Below are positions 15,816-23,095 of a stretch of 64,000 nt of DNA, piece after piece; the stretch's first letter is position 1; each line of letters opens with the position of its first letter. The notes under the pieces were generated by a model. It was not told the DNA's origin, ran no database searches, and saw only the letters and a list, made by a program, of their open reading frames with translations. Source of the DNA: Sphingobium soli (GTDB taxonomy: Bacteria; Pseudomonadota; Alphaproteobacteria; Sphingomonadales; Sphingomonadaceae); NCBI RefSeq assembly GCF_020782245.1, contig NZ_JAJGNP010000003.1:248001-312000 (forward strand), read 5' to 3'. The translations under genes and the position numbers were made by a program.

Positions 15816-16448
15816 ATGTTTGGCATTGGTTCCTTTAACCCCATTTCCCTCCTCGCCACCTCGATGCTCGGCCCGATCGGCGGCGTCGTCGCCCAGTTGG
15901 CGCAGCAGGTCTTCTCGCAAATGGGTCAGCAGATCCTGCAGCAGTTCGGCGACAAGCTCGGCTTGCCCCAGGGCATCATCGACATGGCGCAAAGCCAGTT
16001 CGCCGGTTCGATCGGCGACTTCCAGGGCGCGGCCAGCAACATCGATGAAGCGATCGACCAGTTCGGCGCCGGTGTCGGCGCTTCGCCCTTTGACATCGCC
16101 CAGGCCCAGAATGGCGTCCAGCAGATGATGATGCAGTTCATCGAGGAGATGAGCCAGAGCGAAGAGTTCAAGGACGCCAAGGCTTCGGGCGGCAAGGGCA
16201 AGGTCGCTGGCGCCGGTTCGACCGGTGCGCCGGGCTGGCTGATGGCGATGGCGCAGGCGCTGGGCGAGGAACTGGACCGTCTGGGTCAGGACATGCAGAG
16301 CCGCGCCGAATCGCTGAAGGGCGACGACGCCAGCGCCTCGGCCGAATTCGGCGTCGTGTCGCAGCAGTTCAGCATGCTGATGAACGCGACCAACAACGCC
16401 ATCAAGACGATCGGCGAAGCCATGTCGAACACCGCGCGTAAGCAATAA
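15816..16448 (+). CDS. probable injectisome-secreted protein related to the needle candidate
   Basis: A 210-residue protein without a Sec signal. Residues 1-50 are hydrophobic/amphipathic and Gly/Gln-rich (FNPISLLATSMLGPIGGVVA), the middle is acidic and helical, a Gly-rich linker (KASGGKGKVAGAGSTGAPG) follows, and the last 70 residues resemble the C-terminal half of the needle candidate at 4,707-5,021 (W, ALG/AWG, LDR, terminal ARKQ). It lies behind the first cluster element and has a GGAG ribosome binding site. A filament, needle-tip or translocator role is possible; none is proven. The hydrophobic N-terminus would suit membrane insertion. Confidence 0.6.
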   Translation: MFGIGSFNPISLLATSMLGPIGGVVAQLAQQVFSQMGQQILQQFGDKLGLPQGIIDMAQSQFAGSIGDFQGAASNIDEAIDQFGAGVGASPFDIAQAQNGVQQMMMQFIEEMSQSEEFKDAKASGGKGKVAGAGSTGAPGWLMAMAQALGEELDRLGQDMQSRAESLKGDDASASAEFGVVSQQFSMLMNATNNAIKTIGEAMSNTARKQ

Positions 16449-16475
16449 TCCGCTTACCCCGCAAAGCAAACGGTT

Positions 16476-16514
16476 GGAGGCCCATCCCTTGGATCGGGCC
16501 TCCGCCTCTTTTAT
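16476..16514 (+). terminator. hairpin after the secreted-protein gene
   Basis: GGAGGCCCATCC pairs with GGATCGGGCCTCC (one bulged base, 3-base loop), followed by CTCTTTTAT. It looks like an intrinsic terminator or attenuator that separates the abundant secreted protein from the downstream gene. Confidence 0.7.
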
Positions 16515-16543
16515 CAGGGGCTTGACAGCACAGGAGGACGATC

Positions 16544-16837
16544 ATGTTCCGAACTGTAATCATTGCGCTGGCGCTTGTGGCACCCGTCGGCGTCGCAACC
16601 GCCCAGGATATCGCGCCCGTCATCAGCCCAGGCCAGGCGGCCGAGGGCATATTCCATCGCTCCGTCGCCGAAGGCCAGGCGCGCCGCATCCGCGAAGGCA
16701 GATCGAGCGCCAACGCTGCTCCCACGGCTGGCCAGCGGCGCGCGTGCGCCAGCCTGCCGCGCTTCCGGGCGGAACTGGGCGCGAACGAGCCGCGCGTTCG
16801 CAAGCTGGAAGGGCTGTGCGCGGGCGCCGGCCTCTAA
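16544..16837 (+). CDS. small exported protein of unknown function
   Basis: A 97-residue protein with a clear Sec signal peptide (cleaved after VATA-Q, near residue 20). The mature part is basic and has two Cys (RRACASL and EGLCAG) that could form a disulfide. No family is recognised. It has a good ribosome binding site (AGGAGG), follows a terminator-like hairpin, and its TAA stop is the first triplet of the second cluster element. Periplasmic location is inferred. Confidence 0.6.
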   Translation: MFRTVIIALALVAPVGVATAQDIAPVISPGQAAEGIFHRSVAEGQARRIREGRSSANAAPTAGQRRACASLPRFRAELGANEPRVRKLEGLCAGAGL

Positions 16838-16871
16838 TCGGATCGACTAGGGGACTAGTCGGATAGCGGAG
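16835..16871 (+). promoter_or_regulatory. cluster element copy 2
   Basis: TAATCGGATCGACTAG, then GGGA, then CTAGTCGGATAGCGGAG. It holds the perfect inverted repeat CGACTAG-N4-CTAGTCG inside two TCGGAT direct repeats 21 bp apart. It precedes the next start by 59 bases. Confidence 0.8.
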
Positions 16872-16930
16872 TGCGACGGCGGCGGGCCGCCGCCATCCTG
16901 CCGGACACAGGCAGAGACAGGAGACCCGCC

Positions 16931-17488
16931 ATGATGCTCTTGGGCTATCTTACCAATCAGGTCGGCGATTCGGTTCCGCTGCTGGACCGGCCGTTCAACA
17001 CCATGGCCTGGTATCTGCCGCCCAAGAGTGCGGCGAACCGCAGCGCCAACACCAGCTGCCAGCAAATGGGCCCCGGCATCTACGGATCCTTCGGCAGCGA
17101 CGTGCACGGCGGCACCGCCTTTCCCCGCATCGCCCGCCATTATGAGGCTGTCGGCGGCGGCCTTGCCGATCCTGAAGCCGCCGGCGATGTGACGCTCGCG
17201 CCCGGCACGGGCTGCGCCGCTCTGGACCTTGGCGCCGATTATCGGCTGCTGCTCGATGGCGCGACGAGGCAGGTCCTGATCGAACATCGGCCCAGCGACA
17301 CGCGCAGCCCGATCTGGGGCGGCGAGGCCGCGCTGCATGCGCAAAGCTGGTTCGGGCTCGACAATGGCACCGCCATCGCGATCGAAGCGGGCGCAGCGGC
17401 CGACCATGCCGATGCAGTGGTGCCGGCGCGGATCGACATCACCCGCGACGGCGCGACGCTCAGCCTGTGCGCAGACGACCGGGCGTGA
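16931..17488 (+). CDS. unrecognised protein of the type III accessory block
   Basis: A 185-residue soluble protein with no signal peptide or membrane segment. It starts MMLLGYLTNQVGDSVPLLDR and has many Gly/Asp/Ala residues and a beta-rich look (GADYRLLLDGATRQVLIEHR, DGATLSLCADD). I recognise no family. It is the first gene after the second cluster element, with a GGAG sequence 8 bases before the ATG, and is followed after 16 bases by a gene for an exported protein, so it may be an injectisome substrate or a chaperone-like partner. Confidence 0.55.
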   Translation: MMLLGYLTNQVGDSVPLLDRPFNTMAWYLPPKSAANRSANTSCQQMGPGIYGSFGSDVHGGTAFPRIARHYEAVGGGLADPEAAGDVTLAPGTGCAALDLGADYRLLLDGATRQVLIEHRPSDTRSPIWGGEAALHAQSWFGLDNGTAIAIEAGAAADHADAVVPARIDITRDGATLSLCADDRA

Positions 17489-17504
17489 GCATGGGACGAC
17501 AGGG

Positions 17505-18179
17505 ATGATGCTGCACAGCCTGACCGCGGCCGCCGCCTTGCTGGCGTCGCTCTTCGCGCCCGCAGGACCTCAGCAGGGCGCGCCGCCCGCACGCTTCGAT
17601 CCGAGCAGCTTGCCGGCGCTCGACCTCTCCCCCGGCCAGGGCGTGGTTGCCGATGTCGATGGCGGCTATCGTCCCGATCCCGCGGTGCGGCGCAAGCTGG
17701 CCGACATCATGGGCGAAGCCGCCGGCAGGGAAGGCGCGGCCCAGGAAGCCGAAATGCGGCAGATCGTGCTGTCGGGCCGCGCCGTCGCCGAATATGAGAA
17801 AGTGGCGCCACAGCTGGGCTACAGCGCCAATGACGCGATCGACGGCCTTGCCTTCTACATGCTTGCCCAATGGGGCGTCGCCAACGACCATCGGCCCGAC
17901 ATCACTCGCGCGCAGGCCGCAGGGGTGCGGCGTCAGGCGGCCAACGCCTTTGCCCGTGTCGCCGACCAGGTGGACAGCGATGCGCTGCGCCAGGAATTTG
18001 GCGAGATGCTGATGATCCAGGGCGCAATCATGGCGGGCACGCATGAGGCGGCCCTGCGCAGCGGAGACAGCACCGCGCTCGCCCGCTATGCCGAAATGGC
18101 GCGGCGCGGCGGACGGCAGATATTCCAGGCCGATCCTGTCGACATCCTTCTCACTGACGATGGTTTCCGCCACCGCTAA
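17505..18179 (+). CDS. exported helical protein of unknown function (possibly DUF6683-like)
   Basis: A 224-residue protein with an N-terminal signal-like segment (LTAAAALLASLFAPAG). The mature part is all-helical: a segment YEKVAPQLGYSANDAIDGLA, then FYMLAQWGVANDHR, then RAQAAGVRRQAANAFARVAD. This order (a GY-x-N-D-x-x-D-A helix, an A-x-W-x-x-A-N-x helix, and an R-x-Q helix) reminds me of the DUF6683 group, but that is from memory and weak. It shares an operon with the preceding gene, and its TAA stop begins the third cluster element. Confidence 0.55.
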   Translation: MMLHSLTAAAALLASLFAPAGPQQGAPPARFDPSSLPALDLSPGQGVVADVDGGYRPDPAVRRKLADIMGEAAGREGAAQEAEMRQIVLSGRAVAEYEKVAPQLGYSANDAIDGLAFYMLAQWGVANDHRPDITRAQAAGVRRQAANAFARVADQVDSDALRQEFGEMLMIQGAIMAGTHEAALRSGDSTALARYAEMARRGGRQIFQADPVDILLTDDGFRHR

Positions 18180-18213
18180 TCGGATCGACTAGCCCCCTAG
18201 TCGGATCGCGGAG
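18177..18213 (+). promoter_or_regulatory. cluster element copy 3
   Basis: TAATCGGATCGACTAG, CCCC, CTAGTCGGATCGCGGAG: the perfect inverted repeat CGACTAG-N4-CTAGTCG and two TCGGATCG direct repeats 21 bp apart. It precedes the next start by 76 bases and overlaps the preceding stop codon. Confidence 0.8.
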
Positions 18214-18289
18214 CGCATTCGCCCGCCCGATCTGCTTTTATGCTCAGCGACAGGACGGCGCGGGCCGTCGACAGGATGAGACAGGACCC

Positions 18290-18730
18290 ATGACGATCGA
18301 CCCCAATATCAGCAGCGCCAGCGCGATCGGCGCCCTCGGCCAGACGGGTGGCGCTTCCGCTGGCGTTGGCCCGGTCGATCAGGCCCGCGCGCTTGCCAGC
18401 CAGATCGTCGGCCAGATCGCTGGTAACTTCGGCCTGCTGCCGATCAGCGCCCCCGGGCAGGGCGACGTCTATGGCCTTCGCGCCTTGGCGGACCAGATAA
18501 GCGCGAGTTTTGGCGGCTCGGCCGCTGATGCCGGCGCGCTCACGCGCGCTGTCGAGGATTTCGCCAGCGCCGTCGCGACCGACATGGCGGCCTATGCCGA
18601 TGGTCGGACGCTCGACCTGGCGGACAGCGCGATCGGCGCTTCGACACTCGGATCGGCCAGCGACATTGCCGGCATCGTTGATGGACTGGATCAGGCGCGC
18701 GTCGCTCTGGAAGGCGCGCGTCCCGCATGA
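18290..18730 (+). CDS. small Ala/Gly/Ser-rich protein, probable secretion substrate or chaperone
   Basis: A 146-residue soluble protein with no signal peptide, unstructured at the N-terminus (SSASAIGALGQTGGASAGVG) and helical afterwards. It begins the operon behind the third cluster element and lies 43 bases before the gene of the self-cleaving DUF1521 protein. The flexible N-terminus is typical of type III substrates. No family is recognised. Confidence 0.5.
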   Translation: MTIDPNISSASAIGALGQTGGASAGVGPVDQARALASQIVGQIAGNFGLLPISAPGQGDVYGLRALADQISASFGGSAADAGALTRAVEDFASAVATDMAAYADGRTLDLADSAIGASTLGSASDIAGIVDGLDQARVALEGARPA

Positions 18731-18773
18731 ACTGCCGGCTTGCGCCGGTTCTTTGCAACGAGAGGGAATGAAC

Positions 18774-19622
18774 ATGACAACGATCATCAACAATACGTTC
18801 AATCTCAACGTCACGAACAATTTCGGGGCGAACCCGCTGGCCGGGGGAATGACGCTGCAACTCGCCAGCGGCATCATGGCCAGCTATTTCCAGCCGCTCA
18901 TGGCCAGCGCCTTCGCGTCGGCTGCGCTGCCGATGATGTTCCAGATGCAGGGCGGCACGATGCTGCCGGGCACGGGCGGCCAGGCGTCGAGCTTCGCCCC
19001 GACCGAAGGAGCCAGCTGGTCCGCATCGATGGAGAGCGAAAGCCAGGCGTCGATCGATCTGGGCGATGGCTATTCCCTGGAACTGGACGAGCGTAACTCG
19101 GAAATTCGCATCTACAACGCCAGCACCGGGGAAACCACGCGCGTCTGGGGTGATCCCCATGTCGACATCGATGGCAAGCATGCCTTCGACTTCTGGGGCA
19201 CGACCAGCTTCGAACTAGAAAACGGCACCAAGATCACCATCGACACCGAACAATATGCCGCCAACCCCAATGAATATCTGGCCAGCAAGCTGACCATCAC
19301 CAAGGGCGATCAGGCGATCGTGGTGGACGGCATCAGCCAGAACCAGATTGGCGACCTGTCGATCACTCAGTCGAACAATGGCCAGATGCTCGACATGCTG
19401 ACTCGCGACGGTTTCGTGCTCCAGGAAAATGCCACCGGCGCTGGCTGGCGCTCGGAATTGACCGGCGACATCGCCACTCAGGCCGATCTCAACCTGACCA
19501 AGGTCGGCGCGATTTACGGCCCGGGCAGCGAGATGCCGAGCATGGGCGAGATCACGCAGCAGCTCTCTTCCTTCCTGCTGTTCGGCCTGGTCAACGCGCT
19601 CACCAACGCGGCGCGCGGCTGA
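18774..19622 (+). CDS. DUF1521/MIIA self-cleaving type III effector-like protein (NopE-like)
   Basis: A 282-residue protein. The N-terminus is Asn/Thr-rich (TTIINNTFNLNVTNNFG), then a hydrophobic segment (GGMTLQLASGIMASYFQPLM), and from about residue 80 a DUF1521 domain with RVWGDPHVDIDGKHAFDFWG. GD-PHVD is the cleavage motif of the metal-ion-inducible autocleavage (MIIA) domain of rhizobial NopE1/NopE2 effectors, which break between Asp and Pro when calcium is bound; here that bond is Asp127-Pro128. The acidic, D/E/N-rich surroundings fit calcium binding. The start at 18,774 was chosen over an in-frame ATG two codons earlier because the GAGGG binding site is then correctly spaced. Delivery by the adjacent injectisome is inferred. 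Confidence 0.85.
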   Translation: MTTIINNTFNLNVTNNFGANPLAGGMTLQLASGIMASYFQPLMASAFASAALPMMFQMQGGTMLPGTGGQASSFAPTEGASWSASMESESQASIDLGDGYSLELDERNSEIRIYNASTGETTRVWGDPHVDIDGKHAFDFWGTTSFELENGTKITIDTEQYAANPNEYLASKLTITKGDQAIVVDGISQNQIGDLSITQSNNGQMLDMLTRDGFVLQENATGAGWRSELTGDIATQADLNLTKVGAIYGPGSEMPSMGEITQQLSSFLLFGLVNALTNAARG

Positions 19623-19634
19623 CGCGCATCGCGC

Positions 19635-19680
19635 GGGGAGCGGCTTCCCCCATCCCCTTCACGCCGCTCCCCCCTTTCTT
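19635..19680 (+). terminator. possible intrinsic terminator after the DUF1521 gene
   Basis: GGGGAGCGGC (19,635-19,644) pairs perfectly with GCCGCTCCCC (19,663-19,672) across an 18-base loop, followed by the weak pyrimidine run CCTTTCTT. No cluster element precedes the next gene, so partial read-through is likely. Confidence 0.45.
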
Positions 19681-19708
19681 CAGTCCCAGAGGTATCGAGG
19701 GTGTAATC

Positions 19709-21121
19709 ATGGGTACGGAAGCTGCAGACAGCATTGGCCAGGGCTCGGCTGGCATTGGTTCGAGCACGTCCACATCGACAGATGTTGCGGCCGACATGGT
19801 GAGCGAACATCGCACCGCAGGCACCCTCGATACAACCGCGCTCGCCGCCGATGTCCGCGCCCATACTCCCGATGATCCGCAGGCCCAGGCGGATCTCGCC
19901 GCCGCGATCGAAGCGCAGCTGACCCCGGTCGAACAGGGCCAGTTCAGCGCAGCGATGCAGGCGGCGAACGACAATGCGCCCTTCGGCGTGTCGATCGAGG
20001 GACAGGAATTCGCCGTCGGCGACTTCCCCGATGCGCCCGCCGCCGCCACTTGGGGCAGCCAGCCTGCGGGCTTGGGCTACAAGGAGGCATGGGACGCCAC
20101 CGCCGCGCGGCTCGGCACCACTGATCCCGCCGCTATCACCGCCGCGATCGAAGCGCAGCTGACGCCGCCATCGGACGTCACGACGCTCGCGCCGATCACG
20201 ATCGAGGCGACGCCTGAACCGACCCCGCAACCCTCGCCCCAGGCCGCGCCGCAGCCGGTCGCGCCGGATGCGACGCTGCAGGACGCGCAATCGGAAGAAG
20301 GCGTCGGCGCCTTCTTCGATGGTCTGGTTAAGGGCGACTTCAGCGACAATGACAGCTGGTCGGCGACCGCCGGCCAGGTGGTCGGCGGCTTCATTCCCGT
20401 CGTCGGGCAGATTGGCGACGCGCGCGATACCGTCTCCGCGATCGGCGACGTGATCCAGGGCAAGGACGGCGCCTGGGGCAATCTCGGTCTCGCCGCGGTC
20501 GCTTGGGTGCCGGGCGTGGGCGATCTCGCCAAGGGCGCGATCCGCGGCGGCGACAAGGCGCTCGATGCCGGCAGCGAAGTGGCGCAGCAGGCGACCCGGC
20601 ATGGCGACGAGATTGCCGATGCAGCGCGCCCGCGGATCGAGATGGATGGCGGCAGCAAGGGCGACTGGTCGCCCGAACTCAACGCCCGCAATCTAACGCC
20701 CAACGCCGATTATGTCGTCAACGGCTACACCTATCGCACCGATGCGCAAGGCCGGGTCGCTGATGTCGAGGGCCAGCTTGATCTCCACACCGCCGACCGC
20801 AACAGCTATCAGCAGGGCGTGTCCGGCCGCGAAGATCGCCTGCCCGACGACCAGGGCGGGCATTTGATCGCCTCCATCTTCAATGGTCCGGGTGAGCGCG
20901 TGAACCTCGTGCCGATGAATGGCAACTTCAACATGGGCGCGTGGCGCGATCTGGAGCGCACCTTCCAGACCGCGCTCAACGAGGGTAAGACGGTTGATGT
21001 GAAGATCGAGGTGAAATATGGGTCCGACAGTCAGCGGCCCGACAATTTTCGGGTAACCTACAGCATCGACGGCGTGCCGCGCACGCGTATGTTCGACAAT
21101 GTGCCCGGAGGACAGAAGTGA
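19709..21121 (+). CDS. polymorphic-toxin-like protein with C-terminal DNA/RNA endonuclease domain
   Basis: A 470-residue protein in three parts. Residues 1-165 are acidic and Ala-rich; a 23-bp direct repeat (19,901 and 20,141) encodes AAIEAQLTP twice. A Pro-rich linker (PEPTPQPSPQAAPQPV) leads to a pretoxin-like hydrophobic region (about 222-278, GGFIPVVGQIGDARDTV, VAWVPGVGDLAKG). Residues 340-470 form a toxin domain of the DNA/RNA non-specific endonuclease type (Endonuclea_NS_2 group): DDQGGHLIA with His385, then NLVPMNGNFN with Asn399-408, the His/Asn active-site arrangement. No Sec signal is present. The following gene is a cognate immunity gene, coupled by GTGA overlap. Injectisome delivery is inferred from location. 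Confidence 0.85.
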   Translation: MGTEAADSIGQGSAGIGSSTSTSTDVAADMVSEHRTAGTLDTTALAADVRAHTPDDPQAQADLAAAIEAQLTPVEQGQFSAAMQAANDNAPFGVSIEGQEFAVGDFPDAPAAATWGSQPAGLGYKEAWDATAARLGTTDPAAITAAIEAQLTPPSDVTTLAPITIEATPEPTPQPSPQAAPQPVAPDATLQDAQSEEGVGAFFDGLVKGDFSDNDSWSATAGQVVGGFIPVVGQIGDARDTVSAIGDVIQGKDGAWGNLGLAAVAWVPGVGDLAKGAIRGGDKALDAGSEVAQQATRHGDEIADAARPRIEMDGGSKGDWSPELNARNLTPNADYVVNGYTYRTDAQGRVADVEGQLDLHTADRNSYQQGVSGREDRLPDDQGGHLIASIFNGPGERVNLVPMNGNFNMGAWRDLERTFQTALNEGKTVDVKIEVKYGSDSQRPDNFRVTYSIDGVPRTRMFDNVPGGQK

Positions 21122-21426
21122 GCGAAGCCGATCCGCATCTGACCATCGCCCGGCAACTGGCGCAGGCTGCGCCGGCGGGATGGCAGAAGCTGTGGACCGA
21201 AGGCGAAGTGGGCGACGGCTATAGCGACCTTCTGTTCGCTTATGCCTCACCCGACAAGGACCGCAATTATTTCGTGCCGTCCTATGAGCAGAATGAAACC
21301 ATTCACGCCGAACTGGCGAAGCTGCGCGATCGCATGCAGCAGCAGGGGCGCGCGAAGTGGAAGCATTTCGTCTTCACGCTTCAGCCCGACGGCAAGTTCA
21401 ACCTGCACGTCGATTATGACGACTGA
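21118..21426 (+). CDS. YezG/DUF600-like immunity protein for the nuclease toxin
   Basis: A 102-residue acidic cytoplasmic protein. The pattern IARQLAQAAPAGWQKLW, YASPDKDRNYFVPSY, and the ending KWKHFVFTLQPDGKFNLHVD with YDD matches the YezG (DUF600) immunity family found beside polymorphic nuclease toxins. It starts with GTG overlapping the toxin stop (GTGA), with GGAGG at the right distance, so it is made in step with the toxin. It would protect the producer and its siblings by binding the nuclease domain. Confidence 0.8.
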   Translation: MSEADPHLTIARQLAQAAPAGWQKLWTEGEVGDGYSDLLFAYASPDKDRNYFVPSYEQNETIHAELAKLRDRMQQQGRAKWKHFVFTLQPDGKFNLHVDYDD

Positions 21427-21523
21427 CGCTGGCCATCTGGCCGGCTCGCGATAGATCGCCCAGCGTTTCGCCTCCTTGTGAACGGCGCGGCGCGCCACAC
21501 CACCGCCCCCCATCGACCCTGCC

Positions 21524-21561
21524 TAATCGGATCGACTAGCCTGCCTAGTCGGATCGCCGAG
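21524..21561 (+). promoter_or_regulatory. cluster element copy 4
   Basis: TAATCGGATCGACTAG, CCTGC, CTAGTCGGATCGCCGAG: like copy 3 but with five bases between the CGACTAG and CTAGTCG arms, so the direct repeats are 22 bp apart. It lies in the gap after the immunity gene, 62 bases before the next start. Unlike copies 1-3 it does not contain a stop codon of the preceding gene. Confidence 0.8.
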
Positions 21562-21623
21562 CGCCAATCGCACGCGCCTGCGCCACAACGGGTCCAGTCG
21601 CAAACATCACCGGAGCGCCCGCC

Positions 21624-23063
21624 ATGACCGATCCCGTCGGCGATGCCGTCAACACCATTCATGACAAGCTCGATACGTCGGGCTGGTTCAACACTGTCAG
21701 CAACGACGAAACCCATGATGTCGTCAACACGCTGACCGCTCTGCCTGCGGACCAGGCCGACCAGGTGGTCGATCGCCTCGCACAGTCGGGTGATCTGGAC
21801 CGCGTCGCACATGAGGTGATGGATGGCGACTGGTTCGGCAATGGCGGCCTGTCGGGCGACGAGCGCCGCGCCTTCTTCGCCGACATGGCTGGCAAGCTGG
21901 ACGGCGACAGCCTTGCCGCATTGAGCGATGCCTTTGCCGGCGCGGACAATGGCGGCTTCGATCCCGTCACCGAATTGGGCCAGGCGGTCGCTACCCATGG
22001 ATCGTCCCAGGCCAAAGTCGATTATATTGCCGCGATGAAGGGCGGCGTCGATGACGCGACTCAGGCGCATTATGGCTTGGGCTATTCCAGCAGCCAAATG
22101 CAGGATGCGGAGGCCACGGCGGTGGGCGACGTGCTCGGCTCGCTGCGCGGCAGCTATGCGCAGTTGGGGTTCGAAGCCATTGGCGACAAGTTGCCCGATG
22201 TGCTGACGTCCGCCACCGACGGCCAGTTGATGACGATCGCCAGCCAGGCGGGCGCAAGCAACTCGATCAGCTGGAATGCCGACAGTTTCGAAGCGATCAT
22301 GGGCGCCGCCGCCAGCACCTACGACCCCGATCTCAAGGCGCAGGTCTTCGACGCGGGCGTCCAGACGCTGCGCGCGGTGCGCGACACCGACAGCGTCCTT
22401 GGCGGCTTGACCGTTGTCGGCAAGGATGAAACGCTGCGCCAGATGACCGACGGCCTCACCGCCATCATCGACAGCGACACCACAGGCGTCATGCGCGAAC
22501 TCACCTACAACCAGCAGACGATGGATGGCTCCAGCTTCGCCGCCTATGCCAAGGAAATGCTGAACCAGGGCCGCGAGCAGGAACTGGGCCAGCAGATGGG
22601 CCGGTTGCAGGTTGGCAATTATGCGACCGAAAATCCGGTCGACTATCTCAACCAGGTGGAAACCGTCGTCGGCACCGATCAGGAACGGCGCGCCAATGCC
22701 GGCGCTCTCGGCTATTTTGTGGGCGGCGTCTATGCCGCAACCACGGCACGGTCCGCCGATGTGGCCGAGCAGCGCGAAACCGTCACCGCTATCCTGAAAT
22801 CCGCGCTCACCGTGGTGGACAAGGTCGCCTCGCTGGGCGGTCCGACCGGCCGGGTCGTGGCCGGGGGCGCGGCAGTGGGCAAGGAATGGATGCAGATCGC
22901 GGTCAAGAACGCCATCGCCGATGAAGGCGCCGCCGCCGGCATCCGGCTGGAGCGCGGCGCGTTGCCGGTCAACGGGCAGACGGGTGAACTTGGTGTCGGT
23001 GACGCGGTGGCCAGCGCCTTTGAAGATCGGCTGGCTTCGGTCACCCGGACGGCTCAGCCCTGA
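21624..23063 (+). CDS. large unrecognised protein of the type III accessory block
   Basis: A 479-residue, acidic (Asp-rich), largely helical soluble protein without a Sec signal. The N-terminal 110 residues have a repeated helix-turn rhythm (LPADQADQVVDRLAQSGDLD, SGDERRAFFADMAGKLDGDS, LAALSDAFAGADNGGFDP). A weakly hydrophobic Gly/Ala/Val segment lies near residues 395-425 (VDKVASLGGPTGRVVAGGAA), and the tail is charged. No catalytic motif or family is recognised. It is the first gene behind the fourth cluster element; size and position suggest a translocator or effector. Confidence 0.6.
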   Translation: MTDPVGDAVNTIHDKLDTSGWFNTVSNDETHDVVNTLTALPADQADQVVDRLAQSGDLDRVAHEVMDGDWFGNGGLSGDERRAFFADMAGKLDGDSLAALSDAFAGADNGGFDPVTELGQAVATHGSSQAKVDYIAAMKGGVDDATQAHYGLGYSSSQMQDAEATAVGDVLGSLRGSYAQLGFEAIGDKLPDVLTSATDGQLMTIASQAGASNSISWNADSFEAIMGAAASTYDPDLKAQVFDAGVQTLRAVRDTDSVLGGLTVVGKDETLRQMTDGLTAIIDSDTTGVMRELTYNQQTMDGSSFAAYAKEMLNQGREQELGQQMGRLQVGNYATENPVDYLNQVETVVGTDQERRANAGALGYFVGGVYAATTARSADVAEQRETVTAILKSALTVVDKVASLGGPTGRVVAGGAAVGKEWMQIAVKNAIADEGAAAGIRLERGALPVNGQTGELGVGDAVASAFEDRLASVTRTAQP

Positions 23064-23095
23064 TCGGACGGTCGGGCCTTGGCTGGGCATGGCTG

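Noticed and set aside
21414..23090. 558-codon open frame on the minus strand opposite the 479-residue unknown
   Set aside because: The plus frame has a ribosome binding site, a cluster element and natural amino-acid composition; the minus frame is rich in His/Gly/Arg/Ala as typical for antisense shadows. With no homologue for either frame some doubt remains.
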